This document shows positions 62,733-64,000 of a stretch of 64,000 nt of DNA, piece after piece. Made by a program: the position numbers and the translations under genes. This DNA comes from Serinus canaria (lineage: Eukaryota; Chordata; Aves; Passeriformes; Fringillidae): NCBI RefSeq assembly GCF_022539315.1, contig NC_066314.1, forward strand, positions 40,299,180-40,363,179, in the 5' to 3' direction. Every line of letters starts with the position of its first letter. Position 1 is the stretch's first letter. The notes below the pieces were generated by a model. It was not told the DNA's origin. It was given only the letters and a program-made list of their open reading frames with translations, and did no database searches.

Positions 62733-64000
62733 AGTCTGTATTTATGCATTTTTATATTGCACATATTTATCATGGATTCATGCATCTAAGAATGCAAGTA
62801 TTGTGAAAACATTATTTAATCATAATGGCACCTTGATAGAAGCACAGAACTAAAAAATCTTTTAGGGATCCATTCAAATTGAAGAAGTTGAATATAATTT
62901 TCAAGTAGTTAACTAAATTAATCTAATTACTTTTTCATATCTGACTAATGACAGCAATAAATAGTGGCAGACTGGCAACTCCAGGAACCACAAGCATTGG
63001 TCAGATACTAGCATCCAGATAATGGGAGCAAAGTTAAATCCACAATTTTTTATTAGAAATTACTGCAGTTTTAATATGATTTTTAAAATAAAAAAGTACT
63101 TTTATTATGTTCTTACATGCTTTGTTCTTTCTGTAAACATAACCAGCACCAGAAAACAGAGAAATTTGTGTGCATTTAGAAAAATGAAGGAGTTACAAAT
63201 CATATCACTGGTGCTTTTACTTGTAAGTAGGGTCAGTGGTAATTTAAGAATGGCTAAAGTGGTTATAAACATTTCATTAGCTTCAGTCAGCACTATTTGC
63301 ATGGTAAAAACCAGGAGAGTCTGTAAATATCTTGTTCCTTCCACCATTCATGTTTTCCTTTTCACTTTTCATATATCCTTCCTTGATTGCTTTTTCTTTT
63401 CTTGCTTTCTTCCTTCATTTATCTTTTAGTATATTAACTGAGAAGAGTTCTTTAGACAAGAATAGTTAAATACATTTTTTCTTAAGACATCTGAGTGTTC
63501 TCTATATTTGAATTGCAGCATGCAATTCAACTCCATGTCCTTACAGCACATATTTGATGGATTTTACAAGCAAGAAAGAGCATTGAACCAGTAGGTTAAT
63601 GTTCCCACAGACACAGAACATTAGATTACCATTTCAAAAAGCATTACCTACCATTTGGTATGCTCAGACAGCCATGTGTACATAAATTGGTAACTAGTAT
63701 TTGACTCAATTTATGTGAAGTAATCAAAACTTGCTCATTCAATCCATTTCCTGGCAACTACAATGACTCATTAGTAAATTGTCTGCCTATGAGCACTCCA
63801 AAAGCATGGCTTCTTCCCAAAATTGTTTGCATTACCTGGATTACCTTTAAACTTCAATAGGTATTTCATAAAATACTAAGAAATGGAGTCAGGTTTATTA
63901 AGTTAATCATATGATAGCACACTTTTATGGATGCATAGTTCAGGGGAACAAATGGATGACTCAATTTATGCAATCTCAGAGAAAAAAAGAGTGGTTCACA
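62733..64000. other. Noncoding AT-rich DNA
   Basis: No gene was identified. A 135-codon plus-strand frame at 63022-63429 is hydrophobic and T-rich and looks like chance. Confidence 0.5.

Noticed and set aside
63022..63429. 135-codon plus-strand frame with a signal-peptide-like internal segment MKELQIISLVLLLV
   Set aside because: The downstream part is T-rich and hydrophobic throughout, ending in Phe/Ser-rich low complexity. No promoter context or family match was seen.
1..64000. Search for tRNA, rRNA, snRNA, mitochondrial inserts and CRISPR arrays
   Set aside because: No recognisable conserved stems, boxes or regularly spaced repeats were found by eye. A covariance-model scan would be needed to exclude short ncRNAs.

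Overview
This window looks like AT-rich vertebrate nuclear DNA from a bird, most likely a passerine (songbird). The evidence is several CR1 LINE fragments ending in the avian CR1 tail and four avian-type solo retroviral LTRs. I saw no bacterial or phage gene organisation, rRNA, tRNA or CRISPR array. The bird call is well supported; passerine is an inference from remembered LTR types, two of which share the motif aataaattagccttct or a close variant.

Layout. Bases 1-13590 are mostly unique noncoding DNA with a decayed CR1 reverse-transcriptase remnant (3845-4310, +), a 1 kb CR1 3' fragment (6322-7335, -) and one exon-like segment (7963-8099, -). A solo LTR of about 1.06 kb with an internal minisatellite and target-site duplications sits at 13592-14653. 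At 16801-17660 (-) there is a disrupted, protein-like ORF cluster of unknown identity. A second CR1 fragment is at 22423-23508 (-). A 388-bp solo LTR with a perfect 6-bp duplication is at 33690-34077 (+), and a relative in opposite orientation is at 62303-62732 (-). At 35377-35851 a GC-rich 475-bp LTR has inserted into the 3' tail of an older CR1, leaving a 5-bp duplication. Two opposed CR1 tails follow at 36304-36893. Two nearly perfect hairpins are at 42119-42181 and 46011-46077, with a compound trinucleotide repeat between them. A fourth solo LTR (53267-53832, -) shares its U5 end with the LTR at 13592. The last 10 kb holds an exon-like segment (59277-59383, +) and the best unexplained ORF (61420-61859, -).

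No confident protein-coding gene was identified. The window reads as a gene desert or part of a long intron. The two minus-strand exon candidates, at 8 kb and 61.5 kb, have phases that could join, but no protein family was recognised, so any gene is hypothetical. I found no clear new biological system. The strongest observations are mobile-element archaeology, two fold-back palindromes and the uncharacterised ORF at 61.4-61.9 kb.
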